NCBI GenBank assembly: GCA_040221095.1
Contig: JAVJVP010000017.1
Span: forward strand, 62,001-126,000
Reading direction: 5' to 3'
DNA length: 64,000 bases
From: UBA1479 sp040221095
GTDB taxonomy: Bacteria; Pseudomonadota; Alphaproteobacteria; Rhodospirillales; Casp-alpha2
A program made the position numbers and the translations under genes. Positions 1 through 7,657 of this stretch are shown here, one piece after another. Position 1 is the first letter of the stretch; each line of letters starts with the position of its first letter. The notes under the pieces are model-generated. The model saw only the letters and a list, made by a program, of their open reading frames with translations. It did no database searches and was not told the DNA's origin.

Positions 1-240
1 GCCCCGGTCGTTGAGCACGCCGCGCAGGGTCTTCAGGGTCTCCATGTCGTTATGGGCCAGGGTGCCGTGGACAAGCAGCACCACGCCGTCCTTCAGCGCC
101 TTGCCGGACGCCAGGTCCAGTTGCGCGTTGAGGGTCTGGGCCACCGGCTTGATGCGGACCTCCTCGGCGGCGGCGGGCAGGGCCGCGGCCAGCAGGGCGA
201 GCAGGGCAAGGGCAGGGATGAAGGGGCGGAACAGGCGCAT
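1..240 (-). CDS. Secreted alpha/beta hydrolase, N-terminal part (cut by window edge)
   Basis: Only the first 80 codons lie in the window; the gene runs off the left edge. The protein opens with a clear Sec signal peptide (MRLFRPF followed by a Leu/Ala-rich stretch ending near AAAEE). After about 45 residues comes VVLLVHGTLAHNDMETL, which resembles the oxyanion-hole HG strand of alpha/beta hydrolases. A periplasmic esterase or hydrolase is therefore likely. It follows the dipeptide transporter permease genes on the same strand with an 84-base gap, so it may be the last gene of that operon. The catalytic triad is outside the window, so the substrate class cannot be judged. Confidence 0.7.
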   Translation of the reverse strand, partial: MRLFRPFIPALALLALLAAALPAAAEEVRIKPVAQTLNAQLDLASGKALKDGVVLLVHGTLAHNDMETLKTLRGVLNDRG

Positions 241-324
241 GTGGAGGTCTCCCGAGGATGGCGTTTTCACCAGATTACGTTGCCGCGAACACACATTCAA
301 AGATTATAAACCGTTTCGGGCCGC

Positions 325-1251
325 CTAGCGCTTGCCACGCTCCAGCGACCGGGGATCAAGCGCGTCCTGCAAGCCGTCGCCGACGAAGTTGAAGGCGATC
401 ACCGTGACGAAGATGGCGAGGCCCGGATAGACGGCCAGGGCCGGGGCGTCCCAGATCAGTTCCTGGGCGTTGGTCAGCAGGTTGCCCCAACTGGGCAGGG
501 GCGGCTGTATGCCGAGGCCGAGGAAGCTCAGCACCGATTCCAGCAGGATCACGTTGCCGACGGACAGCGTCGTCGCGACGATGATGGGCGAGGCCAGATT
601 GGGCAGGATGTGCACGGTCATGATGCGAAAGGACGATGCTCCCTGGGCCCGCGCCGCCAGGACGAAGGGCCGTTCGCGCAAGGACAGCGCCGTCGCGCGG
701 ACCAGCCGCGCCACGGTGGTCCAGCCGACCAGGGCCACGATGACGACGATGCGGTACAGGCTCATGCTTTCCGCCTGGGCCGTCTCGGCGGAAAACCCCA
801 GCTTCTGCAGGTCGATGGCCGCCAGCACGATCAACAGCGGCAGCAGGGGCAGGGCGATGACCCCGTCGGTCACGCGCATGAACAGCGCATCCAGGCGCCC
901 GCCGAAATAGCCCGACAGCAGCCCCACGGTGGTGCCCAGGACCGCCGCCGTCAGGGCCGCCGCGATGCCGACGAACAGCGACACCCGCCCGCCGTACAGC
1001 AGGCGCAGCAGCACGTCGCGCCCGGCCTCGTCGGTGCCGAGGGGATGGGCCGCGCTCGGCCGGGCCAGACGGTTGAACAGGTCGACCGCGTTGGCGTCGA
1101 TGCCGAGCCAGCCTTCGACGGCGGGGGCGAGCAGGCTCGCGGCGGCGAGCATGGCCAGCACCCCGGCGCTGACCAGGGCGAGGCGGTGGCGCAGGAACCG
1201 CCGCGTGACCAGGGCGAGCGGCGTCGCGGCCATGGCGGCGGGGGCGCTCAT
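325..1251 (-). CDS. Dipeptide/oligopeptide-type ABC transporter permease (DppC/OppC-like)
   Basis: Inner-membrane permease of 308 residues, the usual length for DppC/OppC. It has one N-terminal membrane segment (about residues 18-40), the OppC-type LGTDEAGRDVLLRLLYGG segment, and a block of transmembrane helices carrying the EAA-like loop ARAQGASSFRIMTVHILP that contacts the ATPase. The start at MSAPAAM overlaps the stop of the upstream permease by four bases (ATGA), so the two are translationally coupled; longer upstream reading is the shadow frame of that gene. It would form the channel with the partner permease and the binding protein encoded at 2753-4432. No ATPase gene of this system is in the window. 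Confidence 0.93.
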   Translation of the reverse strand: MSAPAAMAATPLALVTRRFLRHRLALVSAGVLAMLAAASLLAPAVEGWLGIDANAVDLFNRLARPSAAHPLGTDEAGRDVLLRLLYGGRVSLFVGIAAALTAAVLGTTVGLLSGYFGGRLDALFMRVTDGVIALPLLPLLIVLAAIDLQKLGFSAETAQAESMSLYRIVVIVALVGWTTVARLVRATALSLRERPFVLAARAQGASSFRIMTVHILPNLASPIIVATTLSVGNVILLESVLSFLGLGIQPPLPSWGNLLTNAQELIWDAPALAVYPGLAIFVTVIAFNFVGDGLQDALDPRSLERGKR

Positions 1252-2213
1252 TGCCGCTTCCCTTCGAAGCCGATGCGGGGATCGAGCCAGGCATAGGCGA
1301 GATCGGCCAGGATGTTGCCGACCAGCGTCACCAGGGTGGCCAGCAGCAGGCAGACCAGGGCGAGGTTGAAATCGTTGCCCATGACCGCGTCGAAGGTCAG
1401 CTTGCCCATGCCCGGATAGGCGAAGATGGTTTCCGTGATCAGCGCGCCCGAGAACAGCGTGCCGAAATCCAGGGCGATGATCGTGGTCACCGGGATCAAC
1501 GCGTTGCGGAGCGCATGGCCGAGCACGACCCGCCGTTCGGAAAGACCCTTGGCGCGGGCCGTGCGGATGTAGTCCTGGCGCAGGGTCTCCAGCATGCTGG
1601 ACCGCATATAGCGGGTATGGCCGCCGACGCTGGCCAGGGTCAGGCTGGCCGCCGGCAGGATCAGATAGATCAACTTGTCCGACCAGCCATCCCGGCCCGG
1701 CGTGCCCAGGCCGCCCGCCGGCAGCCAGCCCAGAACCACGGCGAACAGGATGATCAGCAGCAGGCCCAGCCAGAACGACGGAACCGAGATGCCCGCGAAG
1801 GCGAACAGGTTGACCGAATAGTCGCGCACGGAATATGGCCGGACGGCGGCCCAGATGCCGAGCGGCAGGCCGATGCAAAGCGCCAGGGTCAGGCTGATGC
1901 CCAGCAGGGTCAGGGTATTGCCCAGGGCCGGGCCGAGAATGTCGAACACGGGCTTGGCGAACAGGCGGGAGAACCCGAAATCGCCTTGCAGCACGGCGAG
2001 CAGCCAGTTGCCGTAGCGCTCCGCCACCGGACGGTCGAGACCGTAGATTTCCCGCAGTTTGGCGACGTCGGCGGAGGTCAGGTCCGGGTCCGCGGAAATC
2101 ATCAGATCCACCGGATCGCCCGGCATCAGGCCGATCAGCCCGAAGATGACGAACGACATCACCGCCAGAACGACGGCCGATTGGATCAGGCGTTCACCGA
2201 GAAAGCGCAGCAT
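1248..2213 (-). CDS. Dipeptide/oligopeptide-type ABC transporter permease (DppB/OppB-like)
   Basis: Inner-membrane permease of 321 residues with the typical DppB opening MLRFLGERLIQS, a first membrane helix, the MPGDPVDLM motif, a large periplasmic loop and then five more helices. The EAA loop TARAKGLSERRVVLGHALRN is intact. I chose the ATG at 2213 because DppB proteins normally begin right at this motif; an upstream in-frame ATG at 2237 would add eight residues, and neither has a convincing ribosome site. It lies 540 bases downstream of the binding-protein gene. That unusually large gap within such an operon is filled by a DUF559 gene on the other strand and two palindromes. Confidence 0.93.
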   Translation of the reverse strand: MLRFLGERLIQSAVVLAVMSFVIFGLIGLMPGDPVDLMISADPDLTSADVAKLREIYGLDRPVAERYGNWLLAVLQGDFGFSRLFAKPVFDILGPALGNTLTLLGISLTLALCIGLPLGIWAAVRPYSVRDYSVNLFAFAGISVPSFWLGLLLIILFAVVLGWLPAGGLGTPGRDGWSDKLIYLILPAASLTLASVGGHTRYMRSSMLETLRQDYIRTARAKGLSERRVVLGHALRNALIPVTTIIALDFGTLFSGALITETIFAYPGMGKLTFDAVMGNDFNLALVCLLLATLVTLVGNILADLAYAWLDPRIGFEGKRQ

Positions 2214-2263
2214 GGGGGGGAGGGTAATCCGGCGCATGGCGGGGGGCCAGAGAAAGTGGGGCG

Positions 2264-2407
2264 CCCCCCTCACCCCGGCCCTCTCCCCCAAGGGGGAGAG
2301 GGAGGTCTTTGTCCGAAACTGTGTCGCCTCTCGTCTCTTGAAGGGAGGGTCGGATATGGCGAAAATCGACCCCTCTCCCCCAAGGGGGAGAGGGTAGGGT
2401 GAGGGGG
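2264..2407. repeat. Pair of palindromic GC-rich repeats in inverted arrangement (REP/BIME-like)
   Basis: Two perfect 11-bp inverted repeats, ccctctccccc and gggggagaggg separated by AA, lie at 2279-2302 and 2371-2394. Their outer flanks are also mirror related: ccccctcaccc on the left (about 2265-2275) and gggtgaggggg on the right (2397-2407). The whole 144-bp unit is thus a larger imperfect inverted repeat around an unrelated centre. This resembles the dispersed palindromes common in proteobacterial intergenic regions (REP/BIME type). The unit ends seven bases before the DUF559 start codon at 2415. The hairpins could also affect transcription or mRNA stability between the binding-protein and permease genes. 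Confidence 0.85.
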
Positions 2408-2414
2408 AACCTTC

Positions 2415-2741
2415 ATGACGACATTGCCGCGCCGCCTGCGCAAATCGATGACGGATGCGGAACGCCGTTTATGGCAGGCGCTGCGCAACCGCCAACTGGC
2501 CGGCCATAAGTTCCGCCGCCAGCATCCGATCCCGCCCTATGTGGCTGACTTCGCCTGCGTGGAACGTGGATTGATCGTCGAGGTTGATGGCGGTCAACAC
2601 AGCGAGCGGACGGAAGCCGATGCAGCGCGGACACAGGCATTGCAGGCACAAGGGTTCCGCGTCCTGCGCGTCTGGAACAACGAGGTGATGGAGAATCTGG
2701 AAGGCGTCCTTGCCGTCATCCTCCGGGCCTTGGAGGCATAA
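2415..2741 (+). CDS. DUF559 (Vsr/restriction-endonuclease-like) protein
   Basis: A 108-residue protein of the DUF559 family, full length for the family. The opening LRKSMTDAERRLWQALRNRQ, the middle GHKFRRQHPIPPYVADF and the core LIVEVDGGQH followed by GFRVLRVWNNEV are textbook family motifs. The Asp of YVADF and the Glu and Asp of VEVDGG fit the acidic residues of the restriction-endonuclease fold shared with very-short-patch-repair nucleases, so it may nick or cut DNA; this is inferred from the family. It lies antisense inside a peptide-transporter operon, directly after paired palindromic repeats, and its stop codon is only 11 bases from the binding-protein stop. That position suggests an insertion. 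No partner methylase or recombinase is nearby. Confidence 0.88.
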   Translation: MTTLPRRLRKSMTDAERRLWQALRNRQLAGHKFRRQHPIPPYVADFACVERGLIVEVDGGQHSERTEADAARTQALQAQGFRVLRVWNNEVMENLEGVLAVILRALEA

Positions 2742-2752
2742 ACCGTCCGCGC

Positions 2753-4432
2753 CTATTTGACGCCCCAGTTCTCGACCCACAGGCTGGACGGGTACTGGTG
2801 GCCCGTGGGGGCGACGCCGGTCAGCCAGGGCGGCATGATGAAGCTCTCGGCCCGGAAGTAGAGGGGAATGGCCGGCAGTTCGGTGGCGTAGATTTCCTGC
2901 AGCCGGTGCCACAGCTTCTTGCGCGTGGGCTTGTCCAGTTCGACCTCGATCTTCTCGATCAACGCGTCCATTTCCGCGTTCTTGAAGCCCGGATAGTTCT
3001 GCCCGGCCCAGCCGTTGGCCTCGGTCGGGATATGGGCGGAATGCAGGCTCGTGCGCGGCACGCTTTCCGGGGCCGACGACCAGGCATACATGGCCAGGCC
3101 CGTGAACTTGCGCTGGGTCACCGTCTGGCCGAAGTAGACGCGGGCCGGTTCGTTCTTGATGCGCACGTCGATGCCGACGGCCTTCCACTGGCTTTGCAGC
3201 ACTTGCTGGACCAGCTCGCGGGCCTTGGATCCGGCCGTGGTCATGAACTCGAAGCGCAGCGCTTCGCCCGTGTCCTTATGGTGGCGCACACCCTGGACCA
3301 GCTTGGTAAATCCAGCCTTTACAAGAAGTTCCAGGGCTTTCCTTGGGTCATAGGTGTATTTCGGAATGTCCTCGGCGGCGACCCAGTCGAGGGGGTTGAC
3401 CGACGATTGGGCGACCGGTTGGCGGCCGCCGAACAGCTGTTGGGAAACGGCCTCGCGGTCGATGGCGTAGACCAGGGCGTGGCGGATGTCCCGGTTCTGC
3501 AGCAGCGGATTGTCCTGGTTCAGGTCGATGTGCTCATAGACCAGGCCGGGCTTGTAGAGGATGCGGAACTTCCGCCCGTGGCGTTTTTCGAAGCGCAGGG
3601 CCTGATCGACTGTGAAGCCCAGTTCGCCCGAGATCATGTCGATGTTGCCGGACAGCAGATTGGCCTCGAGCGCCGCCGTGTTGGGGATGATCTTGACCAC
3701 GATGCGCTTGAACGCCCCCGGCTTGCCCCACCATTTCGGATTGCGTTCCAGAATGATGTAGCTGCCGCGCTGGGTTTCCGTGATCAGGTAGGGACCGAAG
3801 TACAGCGCTTCATTGGTGGTCTGCGTGTCGAAGGCGGTCTTGTTCTTGTAGTTCACCGGATCGGCGTCGAAGTTGACCGCGTCGACATGGGCCGGGATCA
3901 GGTTGAAGGAATTGATGGCGTTGTAGTCGAAGGTCAGCTTGTCGAAATGGAGGGTGAAGGTCTTGTCGTCCTTGGTGTCGAGCTTATAGGCCGAGCGGTA
4001 GAATTCGATCGGCAGGATGCCGGTCTTGCCGTGACGGCCCGCGCGCCAGGTGAATTCGACGTCCTTGGTCGTGATCGGCGTGCCGTCGCCCCATACGGCA
4101 TCGGGGCGGATGGTGTAGGTGACGGCGATGCCCTTCTTGCCGTTCGGCGCCGTTTCCGGCACGGCCAGGCCGTTTTCGATCGTCGGCAGCTTGGTGCAGA
4201 GCATGCAGACCAACTGCCAGTTCTGGTCGAACACGGTGAACGGGCGGCGCGTGAAGCCCAGGATGTAGGACTTCGCCACCATGCTGTCGATGTTGGGATG
4301 GAAGGTCGACGGATACTGGGTGATGCCGATGGTGAGTTGGTCGCGCTCCGCCGCGCGGACGGGGGCGGCGGCGCACAGCATCACAAGGGCGGCGGCGAGG
4401 AGGGTTTTCAGGACAGGTCCGGCCGGTCGCAT
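2753..4432 (-). CDS. Family 5 extracellular solute-binding protein of a peptide-type ABC transporter
   Basis: Periplasmic binding protein of 559 residues, normal for SBP family 5 (DppA/OppA type). A signal peptide covers about the first 28 residues (positively charged start, Leu/Ala core, cleavage near VRAAE). The mature part starts LTIGITQYPSTFHPNID and includes the family blocks VTYTIRPDAVWGDGTPIT and DIRHALVYAIDREAV. A ribosome site GAGGAG precedes the ATG by about six bases, which supports the start. It would deliver a peptide or similar oligomer to the permeases at 325-2213. It sits 21 bases downstream of pyrE, so it may share pyrE transcription. The exact ligand cannot be told from sequence. 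Confidence 0.93.
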   Translation of the reverse strand: MRPAGPVLKTLLAAALVMLCAAAPVRAAERDQLTIGITQYPSTFHPNIDSMVAKSYILGFTRRPFTVFDQNWQLVCMLCTKLPTIENGLAVPETAPNGKKGIAVTYTIRPDAVWGDGTPITTKDVEFTWRAGRHGKTGILPIEFYRSAYKLDTKDDKTFTLHFDKLTFDYNAINSFNLIPAHVDAVNFDADPVNYKNKTAFDTQTTNEALYFGPYLITETQRGSYIILERNPKWWGKPGAFKRIVVKIIPNTAALEANLLSGNIDMISGELGFTVDQALRFEKRHGRKFRILYKPGLVYEHIDLNQDNPLLQNRDIRHALVYAIDREAVSQQLFGGRQPVAQSSVNPLDWVAAEDIPKYTYDPRKALELLVKAGFTKLVQGVRHHKDTGEALRFEFMTTAGSKARELVQQVLQSQWKAVGIDVRIKNEPARVYFGQTVTQRKFTGLAMYAWSSAPESVPRTSLHSAHIPTEANGWAGQNYPGFKNAEMDALIEKIEVELDKPTRKKLWHRLQEIYATELPAIPLYFRAESFIMPPWLTGVAPTGHQYPSSLWVENWGVK

Positions 4433-4453
4433 GGGGTCTCCTCGGGTCGTTGC

Positions 4454-5131
4454 TCAGTCGTCGTAGCCGCGTCCGCCGTGGGCCAGGGACCATTTCTCCG
4501 GATCGTCGAGAAACGCGCGCACCCCGGCGATGGTTTCCGCATCGAAGTATCCGCCATCCTCGGCGACCTGCAACACATCTTTCCAGGTCGCGAGATAGCG
4601 CAGCGTCACGCCCTCTTTCTCCAGGCCTTCCAAGGCGCCCCTGAACACGCCGTAGAAGAACACCACGAAGGCGTCCGTGCATTCGGCTCCGGCGTTGCGG
4701 ATGGCGTGGACGAAATTGAGTTTCGACGCCCCGTCGGACGCCAGATCCTCGACCAGAAGCACCTTGGAGCCTTCGACCAGATTGCCCTCGATCTGGGCGT
4801 CGCGGCCGAAGCCCTTGGGCTTCTTGCGCACGTAGAGCATGGGCTTGGACGCGGCTTCGGAAATCCAGGCGGCATAGGGGATGCCCGCGGTCTCGCCGCC
4901 AGCCACGGCGTCGACGGCGTCCAGGCCGGCATCACGGCGCAGCATCTCGACCCCCAGTTCGATGATCCGCCGCCGCGCCTCGGTAAAGGAAATGACCCAG
5001 CGGCAGTCGATATAGACCGGGCTGGCCCAGCCCGAGGTGAACATGTAGGGCTCCTGCGGCCGGAAATTCACGGCCTTGATGTCGAGCAGAAGTTTCGCGG
5101 TTTCCTGGGCTGGGGGCATGGCGGTGGTCAT
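4454..5131 (-). CDS. pyrE: Orotate phosphoribosyltransferase
   Basis: Cytosolic enzyme of de novo pyrimidine synthesis that joins orotate and PRPP to give orotidine 5'-phosphate. The 225-residue protein shows the type I phosphoribosyltransferase fold. The orotate-side region MFTSGWASPVYIDCR is near residue 30, the YVRKKPKGFG loop near 100, and the PRPP-binding strand VLLVEDLASDGASK near 124. The last differs from the commoner VDDVxTxGxS form but matches the longer alphaproteobacterial PyrE type as I know it. The start used is MTTAMPPAQ; an internal Met five residues in is possible. It is the first gene of the minus-strand block, and its promoter should lie in the 5132-5538 gap. Confidence 0.93.
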   Translation of the reverse strand: MTTAMPPAQETAKLLLDIKAVNFRPQEPYMFTSGWASPVYIDCRWVISFTEARRRIIELGVEMLRRDAGLDAVDAVAGGETAGIPYAAWISEAASKPMLYVRKKPKGFGRDAQIEGNLVEGSKVLLVEDLASDGASKLNFVHAIRNAGAECTDAFVVFFYGVFRGALEGLEKEGVTLRYLATWKDVLQVAEDGGYFDAETIAGVRAFLDDPEKWSLAHGGRGYDD

Positions 5132-5339
5132 GGGGGCCTCGTGCGCTCTGGAACCCGCCGAACAGGGGCGGGCGGGCTGGATCGGTCGGATGGTTCAGGC
5201 CGGAGATTTATGGCCCGCGTCTGGGGTTTTCGTTTAACGGGTTCGCCCCAGGCCCGCAAGCGCGCGCGGGGCCGGGGCGGGGGATAAAATCCCGCCGGTG
5301 AAAATCCTTGTTGCCCTCTATTGGTCTGTGGTATACCAT

Positions 5340-5499
5340 ATGCCAGTTGATTGAACGCCGCTGCCGATGACGCCCTCCCGGGGATCCATCCTCGCAGTTT
5401 CGGAATGCTCCCTGCTTGGCACGGCGACCTGTGATCACTATTCTCCCTCCCAATCCTGGGGGCTCGGTCGACCACCGGCCGGGCCCCTTTTTCTTTTTG
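5340..5499 (+). ncRNA. Candidate structured small RNA with its own intrinsic terminator
   Basis: The 407-base gap between pyrE and the TPR gene holds no convincing protein gene. It ends in a strong intrinsic terminator at 5459-5499. Upstream, cgccgctgcc (about 5355-5364) can pair with ggcacggcg (about 5418-5426) with one bulged base, enclosing a smaller hairpin around the ggggatcc region (5381 onward). A possible promoter has TTGTTG at 5308 and TATACC at 5332 (18-base spacer) and overlaps the palindrome TGGTATACCA (5329-5338). A transcript of about 155 bases would result. It could instead be an attenuated leader of the downstream gene. I cannot match it to a known RNA family; the 6S-like size is only suggestive. 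Confidence 0.35.
5459..5499 (+). terminator. Intrinsic terminator upstream of the TPR-sulfotransferase gene
   Basis: A 9-bp stem ggggctcgg/ccgggcccc (5459-5467 with 5479-5487, one G-U pair) has an 11-base loop and is followed directly by TTTTTCTTTTT. It points along the plus strand, yet no protein-coding gene lies upstream on that strand. It therefore ends either a small RNA or an attenuated leader of the gene starting at 5539. Confidence 0.8.
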
Positions 5500-5538
5500 T
5501 CCGCGCAAGAACGGACCGGCCGGGAGGGCCCCCCTTAA

Positions 5539-7518
5539 GTGAACCGACAGGAACGGCGCCGGCAGAAGAAGCTTGCGGAGACGGCGGACCGTCTTTCGCC
5601 CAAGGGCCGCGCGCGCCTGACCGCCGGGGTTGAGGCCTTCAACGCGGGCCGCTTCGGCGAGGCCGAGGAGGCCTTCACCAAGGTCCTGGCCGAACGCCCG
5701 CGCGAGGCCCAGGCCCTGCATCTTCTGGGATTGATCGAATACCGCACGGGCCGCCTGGAACTGGCGGCGGACCATCTGGTCGCGGCCTCCATGGTCGACG
5801 GCGAGGATCCGGCGATCCACGCCAATCTGGCCGCCGTCCTCAACCTCTGCGGCCGCGGCGCCGAGGCCGAGGCGGCGTCCCGCCATGTCCTGGAACTGCG
5901 CCCCGACAACGCCGAGGCCTACAACAATCTGGCCGTGGCCATGGAACTGCAGGACCGCATCGACGAGGCCGAGGCCTGCGGCAAGCGGGCGGTCGAACTC
6001 GATCCCAAGCATCTGGAAGCCCATATCAACTTAGGGAATCTCTATTTCCGCAAGGGTGCGCTGGCCGAGGCGGCGGCGATGTACCGCCGCGCCGCCGAGA
6101 TCGATCCGGCCAACCCCATAGCGCCCGGCAACCTGGGCGTCGTGCTGCGCCGCCTGGGCGATCTGGCGGGGGCCGAGGAATTCTGCCGCAAGGCGCTGGC
6201 CCTCAAACCGGATTATGCCGAGGGCTTTAACGCGCTCGGCAACGTGCTGATGGCGCGGGGCGACATTCTGGGCGCGCTGGACGCCTTCCGCGCCGCGCTG
6301 ACCCACCGTGACGGTTATCTGGAGGCGCGGGCCAATTTGGCGGGCGCCCTGTTCAAATCCGGCGATCTGGAGCGGGCGGAAGATGCCTACCGCGACACGG
6401 TCGCGCGGTTCGACCGTTTCGCGGGGGCCTGGTCGGGCCTGGGCACGGTGCTGCTGGCCAAGGGCGACACGGCCGGTGCGGAAGAAGCCTTCCTGCGCGC
6501 CGTCGAGGCCCACCAAGGCCTGGGCGACGCCTGGGTCAACCTGGCCGCCGCCGGGGCCTTGACGGAAGATCACGAGGCGCAGCTGGCCGAACTGCTGGAA
6601 ACCGCGCCGGAAAACGACCAGACGGCGCAGGTTCTGTTCGCCCTGGGGGCGGCCAAGGACCGGCGCGGTGACCATGCGGAGGCATTCGCCGCCTTCGCCA
6701 AGGCCAATGCCATGCGCCGCCGCCTGCTGGACGGGGCCGGGCAGGGCTTCGATGCGGCGCAATTCGAGCGTTGGGTCGACGACATCATCGCCACCGTCGA
6801 CAGGGATTTCCTCGCCAAATCCAAGGGCTGGGGCGACGCGTCACAGGCGCCGGTGCTGGTTGTCGGCATGCCGCGCTCGGGCACGACCCTGGTCGAACAG
6901 ATCATTTCCAGCCACGGGCAGGGGGCGGGCGCAGGGGAACTGGACGCCCTGTCGCGGCTGCTGCCCGATTATCCCCAAGGCGTCGCCGACCTGGACGCCG
7001 AACAGGCGGCGGTTCTGGCGGCGGACTTTCTGAAGCACCTGGGCGCCGGGCGGGACGCCCTGCGCATCGTCGATAAGACGCCCCTCAACATCTTCATATT
7101 GGGACTGGCGCAGGTGCTGATGCCGGGCGCGCGGGTCGTCCATTGCGTGCGCGACGCCAAGGACACGGCGTTGTCCTGCTATTTCACCAATTTCACCCAG
7201 GGCCTGACCTGGTCCACGGACCTTGCCGAGATCGCCCGCATGCAGGCGGCCCAGGACCGCGTCATGGCCCATTGGCGGGATGTTCTGGACCTGCCGATCC
7301 ATGAACTGCGTTACGAAGACCTGATCGCCGACCAGGAAGGGCAAAGCCGCGCCCTGATCGATTTCCTGGGGCTCGACTGGGATCCCGCCTGCCTGGATTT
7401 CCATACCTCCGGCAACGCGGTGCTGACGGCGTCGAACTGGCAGGTTCGCCGACCGCTGTACAAGAGCGCCGTCGGGCGGGCCGAGGCCTACCAGGCGTTT
7501 CTGCCCGGCACGCCGTAA
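5539..7518 (+). CDS. TPR-repeat protein with C-terminal sulfotransferase domain
   Basis: A 659-residue two-part protein. Residues about 25-400 are a run of tetratricopeptide repeats (for example GRFGEAEEAFTKVLAERP and AEAYNNLAVAMELQDRIDEA), a protein-binding solenoid. From about residue 437 a sulfotransferase domain begins with VVGMPRSGTTLVEQI, the 5'-phosphosulfate loop that binds PAPS; VVHCVRDAKDTALSCYF further on fits the 3'-phosphate-binding motif. The protein has no signal peptide, so it is probably cytosolic and may sulfate a protein or glycan carried by the TPR part. The start is GTG, preceded by GGGAGGG about nine bases away. This fusion is common in alphaproteobacteria, but substrates are mostly unknown. 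Confidence 0.88.
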   Translation: MNRQERRRQKKLAETADRLSPKGRARLTAGVEAFNAGRFGEAEEAFTKVLAERPREAQALHLLGLIEYRTGRLELAADHLVAASMVDGEDPAIHANLAAVLNLCGRGAEAEAASRHVLELRPDNAEAYNNLAVAMELQDRIDEAEACGKRAVELDPKHLEAHINLGNLYFRKGALAEAAAMYRRAAEIDPANPIAPGNLGVVLRRLGDLAGAEEFCRKALALKPDYAEGFNALGNVLMARGDILGALDAFRAALTHRDGYLEARANLAGALFKSGDLERAEDAYRDTVARFDRFAGAWSGLGTVLLAKGDTAGAEEAFLRAVEAHQGLGDAWVNLAAAGALTEDHEAQLAELLETAPENDQTAQVLFALGAAKDRRGDHAEAFAAFAKANAMRRRLLDGAGQGFDAAQFERWVDDIIATVDRDFLAKSKGWGDASQAPVLVVGMPRSGTTLVEQIISSHGQGAGAGELDALSRLLPDYPQGVADLDAEQAAVLAADFLKHLGAGRDALRIVDKTPLNIFILGLAQVLMPGARVVHCVRDAKDTALSCYFTNFTQGLTWSTDLAEIARMQAAQDRVMAHWRDVLDLPIHELRYEDLIADQEGQSRALIDFLGLDWDPACLDFHTSGNAVLTASNWQVRRPLYKSAVGRAEAYQAFLPGTP

Positions 7519-7588
7519 GCGCCCCCAAAACTTTCCAACCTTGTGAGCGTCGATCCGGGCTGCGCCCGTGGCGCTGTGTGCGGCCGTA

Positions 7589-7617
7589 TTGACAGCGCCG
7601 TATGGGAGTTTTATTAT
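7589..7617 (+). promoter_or_regulatory. Sigma-70-type promoter of the GntR operon
   Basis: TTGACA at 7589-7594 and TATTAT at 7612-7617 are separated by exactly 17 bases, a near-consensus housekeeping promoter. Predicted initiation is near 7624, giving a leader of about 34 bases before the ATG at 7658. The leader is A/T-rich and has no visible Shine-Dalgarno sequence. Confidence 0.75.
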
Positions 7618-7622
7618 TTTTT

Positions 7623-7637
7623 TGAATTCCGAATTCA
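7623..7637. promoter_or_regulatory. Probable GntR operator (perfect 15-bp palindrome)
   Basis: TGAATTCCGAATTCA is a perfect inverted repeat with one central base. It covers the predicted transcription start of the promoter at 7589-7617 and lies 20 bases before the GntR-type regulator gene. A repressor bound here would block initiation, so autoregulation is likely. That this regulator binds this site is inference. Confidence 0.6.
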
Positions 7638-7657
7638 CAAATTTAAAAATATAATAA

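Noticed and set aside
2261..2753. GCGCC at both ends of the DUF559 insertion as a target-site duplication
   Set aside because: Five bases of G/C are too likely by chance in this genome.
2798..5287. 829-codon plus-strand frame opposite the binding protein and pyrE
   Set aside because: It spans two well-supported genes on the other strand, has low-complexity composition and no family motif; it arises from GC bias.
5340..5499. 6S RNA identity of the candidate small RNA
   Set aside because: The size fits, but I could not recognise the central-bubble arrangement of 6S RNA by eye.
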